Origin: Aquarana catesbeiana
Lineage: Eukaryota; Chordata; Amphibia; Anura; Ranidae
NCBI RefSeq assembly: GCF_042186555.1
Contig: NC_133328.1
Location: 57,459,431-57,523,430, forward strand
DNA: 64,000 bases
Direction of reading: 5' to 3'
Positions 36,701 through 50,200 of the stretch are shown in pieces; position 1 is the first letter of the stretch; the number at the start of each line of letters is the position of its first letter. The translations under genes and the position numbers were made by a program. Below the pieces are notes generated by a model, which was not told where the DNA came from, searched no databases, and saw only the letters and a program-made list of their open reading frames with translations.

Positions 36701-39700
36701 AATTGACAGCTTCTGTGCACTTACGTCTGTTTGTAAGCAAATGGTCAGGGATTCCCTTCATCTATACCAGACCTTTATCTTTGATGAAAGTCTGGTAGAA
36801 AAGTTAATTAGGGCCTCGCACACGTAAAAAAAAAATGGCTTGGGGTTCCCTCTAAAAATATATACCAGATTCTAATCCTCAAAGACATTCTGGTATGGAT
36901 GTCAAGGGAGATCCTCCCCAAAAAAAAAGAAAAGTTGTGGGTTTCCCTCCATACTCCACAACAGACCCTTTAGGTCTGGTATGAGTTGGAAGTTGGAATC
37001 CCACACAGAAAATAAGAAAAAAAGTGCAGGGTCCTCACCCCAAATTCTATACCAGATCCTTTTCCAAGCATAGAGGGGAGGAACAAACTTGCACCCCCAC
37101 ATCACCCCACTCCCGCCCCCATGCACAGAACCCACTAGGTCCTAAAAATTAGCTTGTATTAGAACTGCGTTAAAGAATTACACAAATATCATAAGTAGAT
37201 ACGCCTTACAACAGGTGTGTGCTAGAAAAATCCAAAGAGAGAAAGCTTCCAAAAGAAGACATTTTCAAAGCGGAAGTCATACCATTATCGGCATAATACA
37301 TTCTTGGCAGAATTACTGTAAATCATCCCCTTTTAGATTTAATTGTCCACATGTAAGAAATTCCAGCACCACCCAAAAGTTAAGCAAAATAAAATAACTA
37401 AGAAAATAAAATACGGAGTGCCATGTACATGCACATTTTATTTTATTTTGTTAATTTGAGCACCATCTATGTTTTTTTTTCAGTGATGACGCCTCTTTCC
37501 TGACAAAGCCCTTGTTTGGGCAAAACTTTCTATTTCTGGGGTGTGGGTTTATGACTTTTCTTTTTTTAGCGTAACTTTTAGGTGGTTCTGGGATTTTTTT
37601 TACATCTGAAGGGTTTTTCATTTGGAAGGTATTGTCCTTTGATTTATCCCATCAAACACCTGTTGGATTGTTTCTCTATTTCTGATATTTTTGTAATTTT
37701 TTAATGCAGTTCTAATAAAAGTAAATTTTTAGGACCTAGTGGGTTCTGTGTGCAGGGGGTTGGACGCACAGCTCTCGTATAAAATATCAATTTGGATTCC
37801 CACATATGGTCAAATTTTGTTAATCATGTTGAAACGCTCAGGCAAATCGCATTTGTTTTTTTTTTTAAAAGCCTTAGCTGCACCCTAAAAAAATGTACAG
37901 GGATTCCTCCTGAAAAGTAGCAGTACACTTCCTTGTATATGAGTGTGCCTAGGTACTCCTGTGCCTCATAGCTGTATATCTGTGTAAGATCTAAGGCATT
38001 GCTGCCTCTGACTGCTAGAATCAGGATGTAGCACCCTCTACTTAGGTAGGTGCTAGAGTTAGGATTTTTGTGAGAGCAGGTAAATTTAAGCAGGCCTAGC
38101 TGGAAGCTAGGCTTGTTTGTTTTTGATCTGTGTGGGCTGGGAGTGGCTCAGAGCAGCAGCTGTTACTCACAGATAGCACCCATGGTTACCTCCCTCTTGC
38201 TTCTAGAGGATTCTAGAAGAGGAGGAGGGGAAGTGGGAAGGAGCAGTCTGGGGTGTTTCAGGGAGCCCTGACCAATCCCCAGCTAGGATTGGCAGGGGGC
38301 AGGCCTCCTTAAATACCGAGAGTCAGCCCAGCTGGGAAGGAGTTGTGGGGTGGAAGAAATGACGATGAAGCACTAGGCTGTCGGAGCCATTGAGGGAGCT
38401 CCCCAGTCTGGGGGGGTTGGCTTTGGGCCTGGGACTCGGGCGCAGGATGGATCCCTTCAAGATCGCATGGAGGTTCTGAACAGGAGGCACAGAGAGGAGT
38501 CAGAGAGGACAGCGGGGGCTAGTACTGCAGGGCAAGTCTTCAAGAAGGAACCACTAGTTTGCAGCCAGGGGGGCCGGTGAGTGACATGGGCAGTCAAGAG
38601 GACTGGAGAGGCATGTCAGAGAGGGCTGGGAGGAAACAGTCAGAGCTAGGTGTGGTGTCCACCATAGGACAGCTAGCACTAAAAGACTTCCTATTCCTAT
38701 TTTTTTGCTACATTAAAGGGACCCGCGGTCCCTGCCTGCTAAAGGCAGTTGCTGAGGCCTGACTGATTTAGAGTTGGGCCTGACTACGTGCTAGATGTGC
38801 TGGAGAGAGAGAGAGAGTAACGGTCTGAAAGCGAGTGATGTGCTGGAGGTGACTGGAGTAAGCCAAGTGTATATAGTTGTCCCAACTGAATGATATACAA
38901 TCAACCAATTGCTTGTTCTACTGGGCATCCCATAATTTCCTTGCCCCAAGTTAAATTCCATAATAAAAATAACAAAACCAAGAACATGGACTGTTCATTG
39001 TCTCAAAGTGACTGGGAAGTGAATGCTGGGCTGGGTGAGACAGGTGAGACAGGTGAGCCACATCACCTGTCACCCCCTGCAGGGGTACTGCTACAAGGTG
39101 ATTTGGAGTGAGCAGTGTTAATTTAGTCGACTAAAACGACTAAAACATTTTAATCGACTAAATGAATACTATTTTAGTCGACTAAAATACAACTAAGACT
39201 AAAACAATTGAGATTACTAAAATAAGACTAAAACTAAAATGCCATTTTTCTCAAAAGACTATGACTAAAACTAAATTGCAATTACTGAAATGTACTGGAG
39301 ATTTTAGTCGACTAAAACATAGGACATTTTAGTCGACTAAAATGTACTGGAGATTTAGTCGACTAAATAAAGCTAAAACAATTGCAGAAGACTAAAATGG
39401 GACTAAAACTAAAATGCCATTTTAGTCCTAAGACTAAAATTAACACTGGGAGTGAGGTTTGGTGTTGTGACTACTGTTCTGCTCCTTGTTCTCCTTGCTG
39501 GAAGCTCTGACACAAGGAAGCAAAGCCCTGCCTCTACCAAGATGGCCGCCCCCACACAGGGACACAGTGCATAACAAAGCATGGTAAGTCAGTAATGGTG
39601 AAAATATCAGCTACAGGGAGACCACAGGCAATACTAGTAAATGGTTCTTTGGCCTTTGGCTTGAGCTTCCAGAGTTCAGTTCCTCTTTAGATTGGAGAAA

Positions 39701-41152
39701 TAGCCTTCTTTGAACACAAAGTCTCCTAAAAATACTTGTAGACTTGCTGGTAAAGCCCCTGCCAACACCCCCCAAAGCATACATACCTTTTCCTTTTGTC
39801 TTCAGGCCAGTCCTATGCCATCAGCAGTCCTTTCTGTTCTTCCTCAGTGGTGTCAGTGGCCAGTCCTTCCTCCTGGACTGAGAAGTACTCAAGTAATAAA
39901 TTGTGAACGCTGCTTAGACCAGGAGTACTGTAAGCCCAGGCTGTGATGAAACACCCACAGGGGGTGCGTACATGACAGCCTGGGCTCCCAGGAATTGTGT
40001 TATATGATGCTGACTGTCATCTAACAAGGAAAAGACTGGCAGTGCTGTAAGGAGGAGGAAGAAGTAGTGCTTGGCCACATTTTTAATTACAGGAGAATGG
40101 GGCCTACAATGACAAATACAATTAATTGCAGAAGGTTTATTTTAAGATTATGCAGTGCCTTCAATACTTTCTGAGTCACTGATATAGAAAAAAATGTCAT
40201 ATCAGGAGGATTTACTTAATTTCCCTAGAAATCGGGGACTAGCACTGGACTTTTTGAAGGCAGTGCAGCATTGATAGCCACTACCCTGTTTCCCCGAAAA
40301 TAAGACCTAGCGTGATTGTCGGTGATGGCTGCAATATAAGCCCTACCCCCCAAATAAGCCCTACCCTGTTTCCCTGAAATTAAGCCCTACCCTGAAAATA
40401 AGACCTACAAGGACTTTAACTAGGGCTTATTTGGGGGGTAGGGCTTATTTTGCAGCCATCACCGACAATTACGCTAGGTCTTATTTTCGGGGAAACAGGG
40501 TAGTAATAAGCTTGAGTTCAGTCCAGACCCAATCATTAGCTGTTATTGCTGATTCAATGAGATGTGAGTAGGAGATTTCCCACCCTGCAGCCGAACATAT
40601 ACAAAGGGGCAGGGATGGTCATAACATTATTATCCTAATATGGCCACATGGATTGGGGGATCTCCCACCCACAGCTCATTGGCTCAGCAATGACAGATAA
40701 TTTCAAGGTTCAAACCATACCCAAGGTCATCACTAGTAGTTTGTTCTCTCAGTGCAGATATGTGTTAAAAAGTGATGACATATATAGTTTATATGTTTGT
40801 TTTTGTCTGGATTTATACTGGCTGGTGGTTTGCACAGCAAATAAAAAGTTTACTAATTTCTTTGGCACAGGATCCCTTACAAGGTATGATGAGTCCGTTG
40901 TTTCTACTGACTGGCAAGAGAAACTGACTCCGGAGCAGTACTATGTGACCAGGGAGAAGGGGACCGAGCTGGTGAGTAGGCTAAAAAAAATGTACTAACA
41001 AAAATGTACTTATATTTGGTACAGCCAATCATAGTGATCACATGAGTTTGCTTACAATTGGACTTTTAATGTGAAAGGTAAAAAAAATACTAATATATAT
41101 ATATATAGATATATATAGATATATATATCTATATATATCTATATATCTATCT

Positions 41153-41219
<67 letters not shown>

Positions 41220-44200
41220 TAGATATATAATATCTATATATATATATATACTGTATATAGAACGACCTATGACTGTTCTTTTTTACATTTTCATTATAAT
41301 TTCTATTTTTATGATAATTAATATGCGTATATATGTATGTGTATATATATCATAATAATACTGAAAATTACAAAAAAAATCATAAGTTGTTCAGTGTAAA
41401 ATTTATTTTTCCTTTTTTTTTTTTTTTTACTTTCATTACATTTTTATTGTGTTCAGCAAAGATAAAGAGCAACATTTAGTACAAAAAAAGGAAACGTTAT
41501 TGCAATGACTGATAAGGATATTTGATAATATGAGTAATGATTTGAGAAACACATTGTGACAGCTCATGCAAATGGTAAAATAAATTTTTTGAAGATTTGT
41601 GTCCAAATTTTTTGAATAAAAGACATAAGGAGGGGATGGAGTGAAACAGTATACCAAAAAGAAAGCATTATATCTGAAGAAACCAATTTCAAAATAATTT
41701 TGGTTGTAATCAAGTTAACTGATGCATCGTGATATGCAGTAACAAAACCTGGTCTGGACACTCAGGTTTCAGTGACCTGTGGTCAGGAAAGGGTTAAAGC
41801 TGAACGGCAGGCAGATATAAAAGACACAAATGAGTGCAGCTCTGTAATCATTAACTACTTGCTGCCCACAGTATGGAAAGACGGCTACAACGCGGGCCTT
41901 AATTGCCGGGAGGGCATCCATGTATGTTCTCCTGTGCATGAGCGTTGCGCGTAACGCGCGCTCTGTGATCACTCAGTCTATGAGATGTTTTTAAAAGCAG
42001 CGGCAAGCCTGCTGATCTCACAGGTTTGCTAATATAACAGAACACCTCTGCTTTTATAATTCAACGTGTAAAGAGTCCGACGGTTTTCTAAATACTGTAT
42101 TTCCCCATATGAGCTCAGTTTACTGTTAAAAATAACTGTGAAATGCAAGACTCCGGTGGGTGTAACAAGATGTCCGCTTGCCGCCTTCTCACTGTATCCT
42201 TACTGTGGAGGAGTGTGGGGGTGTAGCAAGATGGCGGCGATGAAATGTCATTTCAGTTACAAATTCTGATGGGTCGCCAAATCTGACGAAACACCCACTC
42301 ATTATATTGTCTACTGTAGTGTGTATGCTGCTGGTGTTCAGTGAAAAGAGGCAAATCGTCGAAATCTGCAATTGCTACTGCTGGAAAGAAACTGGAAGTG
42401 ACGTGATTGGAGATTTTGACGAGTTGGCTCTTTTGAAAGAACACCAGATAGAGCAGTGCTGTGTGGCAGAGCTGTGTAAATCTCAGAACTGAATGGACAG
42501 AAATCCAAAGCCTTTGGCAGGTAAAACGTCTCCCTTATATGTATTCCATGCATGCACTTAGCTGTGCCTGGAGCTCAGCTCTAAATATTAGTTTTATTAG
42601 TTATTATTGTAGAGATTGAGAAGCTGACGCACTATGCTCAGTATGACAGCAGCGTATATTTGTGCTTAGCCTTTCAGCGGCATCTATCTGAACAGTACAG
42701 AAGATGGCATGTATCACTGCGTGTGCTGCAAGGCTCCACTCTTCAGGTAAGACACCGTCATTTCCTGGAGTCCACCGTTATTTGGAAAGTGACAACAAAA
42801 CTAATGTAAATGACATCCCTGATATAACAAACATCCCGAAAATAATGGAAATGAAAGGTTTGTGGTTCGTGCTGTAGCACTTTGATGCTCTGTACACAAT
42901 GTATACGCAGGAAGGTGACATTATTACCTATCCCTATGACAGACATAATTACCGTATATACCAAGTTTCCATCTGCAATGACCTGGACTTTTAGCCAGTG
43001 CTTATTTTAAGCTTTTATTTTATAGTTTATTTATAATCCACTTTTAGCACGAGTCCCATCTTATTTATTGCTGTATTTTCATCACCACATTTCATATGCT
43101 GATCTGTGAGTACGCCCTCTAGTGGTTCTGTGTTTAGACACTTCCTCGCCTGTCCTTTGCATAAAGAAGAACTAAATTGTATCTGAGCACCACAAATAGA
43201 ATACACTATTTAATTATTTTATTTATTTTTTGGTAGGTTTCTTAGGTGGTGGTGGTGGTGGTTATTTATTCTTAATATTCAAAGCAAACTTCCCTATCCA
43301 CCCATGCCTCCATGCGTTATTTCATTGAGAAATCACTTTGAAAAACATCCCCCTAGCATTTCTAGCTGTGCCCATCTTGAGTATGGGTAGATGATTCATG
43401 TATAGCATTTACTTTCTGGAATCTATCTGCTGTTGGCTGAGGCATGAAGACAGGAAGGTGTGCTTAGCTGAGAAAGCCCCTCCTCCCGAAAAAAAAAATG
43501 CTTATAAAGACTCCTGGGATGTATGACATATGGCCTGAGCTAGAAACCAGGAAGCAACTGAAGAAATGTAATAACAAAAGTTTAAAACAAGTAAATATAA
43601 TATACTTTAATATCCATTTACTAATGCTAGCAGCTTAAAGATTAAAAATAGTCAATGTTGTTTGAGAGAGTTTAATTCTGCATTAAAGAGTATTTTCACT
43701 TCTGCAATCATATGTGAGAAACCTCCACTATGTGTTTGTTATGTGTTCCCATTTACACAGCATACCTAAAAATACTAAAGTGCATTACTATATAATGTAC
43801 TCCCTTTCCCCCTTCAAGCTTTAAAGTAGAATTAAACCCTCAGCGTTTATTAGCTTAACACACTGAGCACAGTAAAATAGAACATTCCCCAGTGAGCACT
43901 TTGTTGAAATTCTTACTCCAGCACTTGCAGTTTCCAACTTTCAATGCTGCTGGCTCTTGCTCTGTCAGTGCTGCTACCCTGAACTTCTGGCCTTCACAGA
44001 AAAAAAGTGATTGTAAAGCTTAAAGGGGTTGTAAAGGTAAAATTTTTTTCACCTTAATGCATTCTATGCATTAAGGTGAAAAAACTTCTGACAATACCGC
44101 CGCCCCCAGCCCCCCCGTTTTACTTACCTGACGCCTCGAAAGTCAGCTTTGCGTTCCCGGCATCTATTCCTCCGCTCACCCTGGCCGCTGATTGGCTACA

Positions 44201-47200
44201 GTGGATGGATTGGAAGCAGCGCAGCCATTGGCTTGAGCTGCTGTCAATCACATCCAATGACGCGGCGCGCTGGGGGGCGGGGCCGAGTGATACAGTGAGC
44301 GGCTATAGCCGCCGGCTGTATCACGGGAGTGCGCCCGCAAGCACTAACCACCATGCGAAGGAGCTCGCATTAAGGTGGTTAATGCTTGCGGGGAGGAGCT
44401 GAAACAGCTGCCGAGGGACCCCAGAAGAGCAGGTTCGGGGCCACTCTGTGCAGAACGAGCTGCACAGTGAAGGTAAGTATAACATGTTTGTTATTTAAAA
44501 AAAAAAAAAAATTTACCTTTACAACCCCTTTAACCGGTTCCAGACCAACCGCTGCAGTTATACTGAGACAGGTTGGCTCAGCTGGGCGAAGCGTCGTAGC
44601 TGTACGTTGGATGCGATGATCGGATTAGCTTAAGAACCGATCAGTCCCCAGGCCAATGATTTCTGGCCTGGACCTGGTGATCGGTTCTAGTGATTGAAAT
44701 CCTCCCCTGCCTGTGTAAGTGTAAACACAGGCAGGGGAAATGATGTAATATCCTCTCGTGGAGCTCTTTTCTGTTCAGAGAGAGGAGAGAAGACATCTCA
44801 GAGTAAGTTGCACCAAAACTACACTGACACAGTACACATAGGCACAATTGTCACCCCCTGATCACCCCCCCCCCCTAGTTAACCCCTTCACTCCTTGTCA
44901 CTGTGTCACCCAGTGCAGTGTTGATTTTTTTTTTTTTTGATCACTGTACTTGTGTCATTTGTGACAATAATCAGTGTTAGGGTACTTAGTGGTAGGCCCA
45001 GATAGGACTAGGGACCCCCCTAAACCCCCCTAATAAAGGTTTAACCCCTTGATCACTCCCTGTCACCAGTGATCACCGTATTAATGTCACGGGTGACGCT
45101 GGTTAGCTAGTTATAGGGCACCCGCCATATATTACCCAATAAAGGTTTAACTCCCTGATCACCTGGCGGGTGATATCAGTTTTTAGCGCCAGTCAGGGTC
45201 TGCGTTGCCCCCCAGGCAGCGTCAGATTAGTGCCAGTAGCGCTAACACCCACGCACGTGCCATACACCTCCCTTAGTAGTATAGTGTCTGAACGGATCGA
45301 TATCTTTGATCTGATCAGAACTATATTAAAGTCCCCAGTTGTTTAGGGTTCCCAAAAATGCAGTGTTAGCGGGATCAGCCCAGATACCTGCTTGCACCTG
45401 TGTTTAGCCCCTCTGCCCAGCCCACCCAAGTGCAGTATCAATCTATCACTGTCACTTACAAAACACATAACTGCAGCGTTCGCAGAGTCAGGCCTGATCC
45501 CTGCGAACGCTAACAGTTTTTTTTGGTAGCATTTGAAGCAGACTCTGACAGTCAGGTGCTCCTTTTTTTTCTGTGGAGTCTCACTAGTGTACCAGTAAAT
45601 TTATAGGCCAAAATGTCCAATCGAAGGTACAGTAGTGAAGAGGCCTACACGTTTCTGAGCATGACAGATGAGAGTGAAGAGGAACTCACCCATCTGTCCA
45701 ATTCTGGCTCAGAATACGAACCTGTAGACAGCAGCGGCACCCTGACAGATAGCTCTGAAAGTGGAGTAGTGGTCCCTGCCAAGGTTAGGCGTACCCGACC
45801 CCGTTCTTCTGCTGTTGTTGAGGTGCAAGAACTGCAGGGCTCTCGTATGGAGCAGAGAAGTACTAGTGCTACTATTCCTTCTGGTGAACTGGCAAGCACC
45901 AGCGGCCTAGTACATCCTGGTCGTACATCCAGCACTGAAGTAATACTTGGTGACGTGGCGAGTCCCATAAGTGCAGTTCAAGCTGGTGAGGTGGCAAGCA
46001 CAACTAGTGTCCCGCAGCCACCAAGAAGACAAAGACAGGCCCGTCGAGCCCATAGTGCCCTTCCTGCTGCATTTGCCAATCCAAATTGGGAACCTACCAC
46101 TTCTGCAGCACCCGTACTTCCCCCATTCAATGGCCAACTCGGAATTCAGGTGGAAACAGTTGATTTTACGTCACTTGATTTTTATTTGCGTTTTTTCACT
46201 GAAGACCTCTATAGATCTACCGTGGACCAAAGCAATTTGTATGCTGGTCAATTGCTGCTAATCCCCAGTTGACCCTTTCCAGAGATTGGAAACCTATTAC
46301 GGTTTCCGAATTTAAGACCTTCCTGGGCCTATCCCTTCTCATGGGCCTAGTTAAAAAAAAGTGAGTTGCGGTCATATTGGTCCAATTCACTGACCCAATT
46401 CACCATACGCCTGTGTTCTCTGCCTCCATGACCAGGACACGATACGAGCAGATCTTGCGATTCATGCATTTCAATGACAATGAACTCAGTCATCCTCGGG
46501 GGGGACCCTGGATATGATTGGCTCCCCAAAATTCTGCCCCTTCTAAACCACTTCAACCAGCAGTTTGCAGACTTGTTTACTCCCGATCAAGTTGTCTGCG
46601 TTAATGAGTCCCTGATTAAGTTTCCTGTCCGCTTGTCTATCAAAAAGTATCTTCCCAGCAAGCGTGCCAGATACGGGTTCAAGATGTATAAGCTCTGTGA
46701 CAGGGCCACAGGCTATACTTATAGTTTTATGGTTTACGAGGGAAGAGATAGTCACGTGGAGCTGGAGAACTGCCCAGACTACATAGGGAGCGCTGGTAAG
46801 ATTGTGTGGGACATGGTGTCACCCTTATTCGGAAAGGGGTACCACTTGTATGTGGACAATTATTACACAAGCGCGACACTTTTTAGTCACCTTTTGGATT
46901 GTGGAATTGGTGCATGTGGCACTGTGCGATCTAATCGCCAGGGCTTCCCCCAACGGCTTGTAGAGTCCCGACTTAGACAGGGGGAGAGAGCCTGCTTGAA
47001 ATGTAATAATTTGTTAGCAGTGAAGTGGAGGGATTCACTGAATGTTTTCGTTCTGTCCTCCCTTCACGCAGACACTACAGTCCAAATTCCTACGGTGACT
47101 GGTGTTGGAGAAACCCCTCTGTGTCCACGAATACAACCTTAACATGGGAGGGGTGGACCTCAACTACCAGTTGTTGGTGCCGTACCTAATTGCCCGTAAG

Positions 47201-50200
47201 GCCAGACGCTGGTATAAAAAGGTGTCTGTATATTTATTCCAATTGGAATGCTTTTGTGCTATACAAAGCTTCAGGATGACCTGGATCCTTCCTAAACTTC
47301 CAGGAAGAGATCGTCACAGCCCTTCTGTTTCCAGACGGTGCTATGGCCCACCTTGCCAACGCAAATGCAGTGAGCCGGATGCATGAAAGGTATTTTTCGT
47401 ATGCCCTCCCTGGTACCCCTGCCCACAGAACACCCCAAAGAAGATGTCGTGTCTGCAGAAAATGCGGATTTAGGCGTGACACCTGCTTTTATTGTCCCTC
47501 CTGTCCTGACCAACCCGGTCTCTGCATCGGTGACTGTTTCAAACGCTACCACACACTAGTGGAGTATTAGCATAGGGTACAGCACTGCACAGTCCTAGGG
47601 CACACTTACACAGGGTCTCCAAAGATGAGATGGCCATCATGTTTTGAGAAATGCTAATCTGGAACGTTTACAGTTTACAGTTTTTATATAAAAGTGCAAA
47701 AAAAAAAACACAAAAATACAAAAAAAATAAAAAAGCCAAAAATAGTTGTGGTTTAATTTTTCTTCTCTCTATTGTTCTCTCTCTTATGTTTGCTCTCTAT
47801 TGTTCGATCTCTATTGTTCCTATATTTTAGAACTGTAATGTTTTATTTTTACTATGTTTTATTGTATTTGCAGGTATGGTATGTCTTATGCCCCATACAC
47901 ATGGTCGGATTTTCCGACGGAAAATGTGTGATAGGACCTTGTTGTCGGAAATTCCGACCGTGTGTGGGCTCCATCACACATTTTCCATCGGATTTTCCGA
48001 CACACAAAGTTTGAGAGCAGGCTATAAAATTTTCCGACAACAAAATCTGTCGAATTTCCGATCGTGTGTACACAAATCCGACGCACAAAGTCCCACGCAT
48101 GCTCAGAATAAATAAAGAGATGAAAGCTATTGGCTACTGCCCCGTTTATAGTCCCGACGTACGTGTTTTACGTCACCACGTTCAGAATGAAAGGATTTTC
48201 CGACAACTTTGTGTGACCGTGTGTATGCAAGACAAGTTTGAGCCAACATCCGTCGGAAAAAATCCTAGGATTTTGTTGTCGGAATGTCCGATCAATGTCT
48301 GACCGTGTGTACGGGGCATAACTGTTATACTATAATGTTACTTTATTTTATTGTTAACCATCATTTGCTTAGCAGGTACGCCATTCAGCTGCAGCATGGG
48401 TTTATTTATTCTGACAGCAACAGCTTTTGCTCCCACGATACGCAAAGCCGTGACTCCAGCGATGTAAGAGGTGATTTCACCACCACAGTTAAAAAAAAGT
48501 GTAGTTTGTCGCGGCTGCACATTTGTGCGCAGTTTTAAAGCATGTCGTGTTTGGTATCCATGTACTTGGCATAAGATCATCTTTTTTATTTCATCAAACA
48601 TTTGGACATTATAGTGTGTTTTAGTGCATTAAAATGAAAAAAAAAACAGTGTTTTTTTCTCCAAACAAATTGCATTTGAAAAATTGCTGCGCAAATACTG
48701 TGTGAAAAAAAAATTGCAACACCCACCATTTTAATCTGTAGGGCCTTTGCTTTAAAAAATATATATAATGTTTGGGGTTCAAACTAAGTTTCTAGCAAAA
48801 GTGTCAGAAAGGGCTTTGTCTTCAAGTGGTTAGAAGAGTGGGTGATGTTTGACAAGCTTCTAATTTTGTGCATAAAATGCCAGGACAGTTCAACCCCCCC
48901 CCCCAAATGACCCCTTTTTGGAAAGTAAACACCCCAAGCTATTTGCTGATAGGCATGTTGAGTCCATGGAATATTTTATATTTTGCCACAAGTTTCAGGA
49001 AAATTACACATTTTTATTTATTTTTTTGCACAAAATTGTCACTAAATGATAGATTGCTCAAACATGCCATGTGTATATGTGGAATTACACCCCAAACTAC
49101 ATTCCGCTGCTTCTCCTGAGTACGGGGATACCACACGTGTGAGACTTTTTGGGAGCCTAGCTGTGTACAGGACCCCGAAAACCAAACAGCAATTTCCTTG
49201 GGGTGTCTACTTTCCAAAATGGGGTCATTTGGGGGGGGTTTGTACTGCCCTGTCATTTTAGCACCTCAAGAAATGAGGGACAGTCATAAACTAAAAGCTG
49301 CATAAATTCCAGAAAATGTACCCTAGTTTGTAGACACTATAACTTTTGCACAAACCAATAAATGTTATTGAATTTTTTTTTACCAAAGACATGTGGCTGA
49401 ATACATTTTGGTCTAAATGTATGACTAAAATTGAGTTTATTGGATTTTTTTATAACAAAAAGTAGAAAATGTCATTTTTTTTTCAAAATTTTCTGTCTTT
49501 TTCTGTTTATATCGCAAAAAAAAAAAATCGCAGAGGCAATTAAATACCATCAAAAGAAAGCTCTATTTGTGGGGAAAAAAGGGCGCAAATTATGTTTGGG
49601 TTTTGGGTACAACATTGCATGACCGCGCAATTACCAATTAAAGCAGCGCAGTGCCAAATTGTAGACTGCTCTGGTCATTGAGCAGCCAAATCTTCTGGGG
49701 CTGAAGTGGTTAAAGGGGTTGTAAACCCTCAAGGTTTAATGCATTCTATGCATTAAGGTGAAAAACCTTCTGTAGTGCAGCACCCCCACAGAGCCCCACT
49801 TTTACTTACTTGAATCCGATCTTTCCAGTGACGGGAATGAGCATACCCTTTGGCTCCCGCTGCTGTCAACCAAATCCCATGACGTGGGAGACGGGGGCGG
49901 GATCGAGTCCTGCTGTCTGTGTCAGTGGACGCAGCAGCAGGACTTGGGAGCGTGCCCGCATGAGTGCCCCCAGGGAAAGTGCTTCTACGAGAAGAGGAGG
50001 AGCCAGGAGCGATGCGGAGGGACCACCGAAAGAGGAGGATCAGGGCCACTCTGTGCAAAACCCTTGCACAGAGGAGGTAAGTATTACATGTTTGTTATTT
50101 AAAAAAAAATAAAACGAACCTTTACAACCACTTTAAGTTTTCTTTTTAATATAAACAAATTATATTAAAGGGCCATAGATACTCTTCAAAGGTTTTTATT

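Larger units (their letters stand above)
44534..49709 (+). mobile_element. piggyBac transposon, 5.2 kb, in MSRB2 intron 3
   Basis: Bounded by TTAA at 44530-44533 and 49710-49713, the piggyBac target site. Ends are CCGGTTCCAGACC and, inverted, CCACTTCAGCCCC. It contains one degraded transposase (45613-47570), a nested MITE (47889-48318), a stretch homologous to the 1585-2746 family (48530-48832), and an inverted pair around a CCCCAAATGACCCC motif (48880-48920 and 49197-49260). A shorter relative with the same right end is at 32284-33026. Confidence 0.85.

Noticed and set aside
40648..40870. Upstream extension of the open frame of MSRB2 exon 2
   Set aside because: A good acceptor (TTTCTTTGGCACAG) lies at 40870 and homology starts there; exon 1 at 17330 completes the split codon.
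45613..47570. Domesticated piggyBac-derived host gene
   Set aside because: Multiple frameshifts, a premature stop, a lost catalytic Asp and TTAA-bounded transposon ends indicate a dead transposon.
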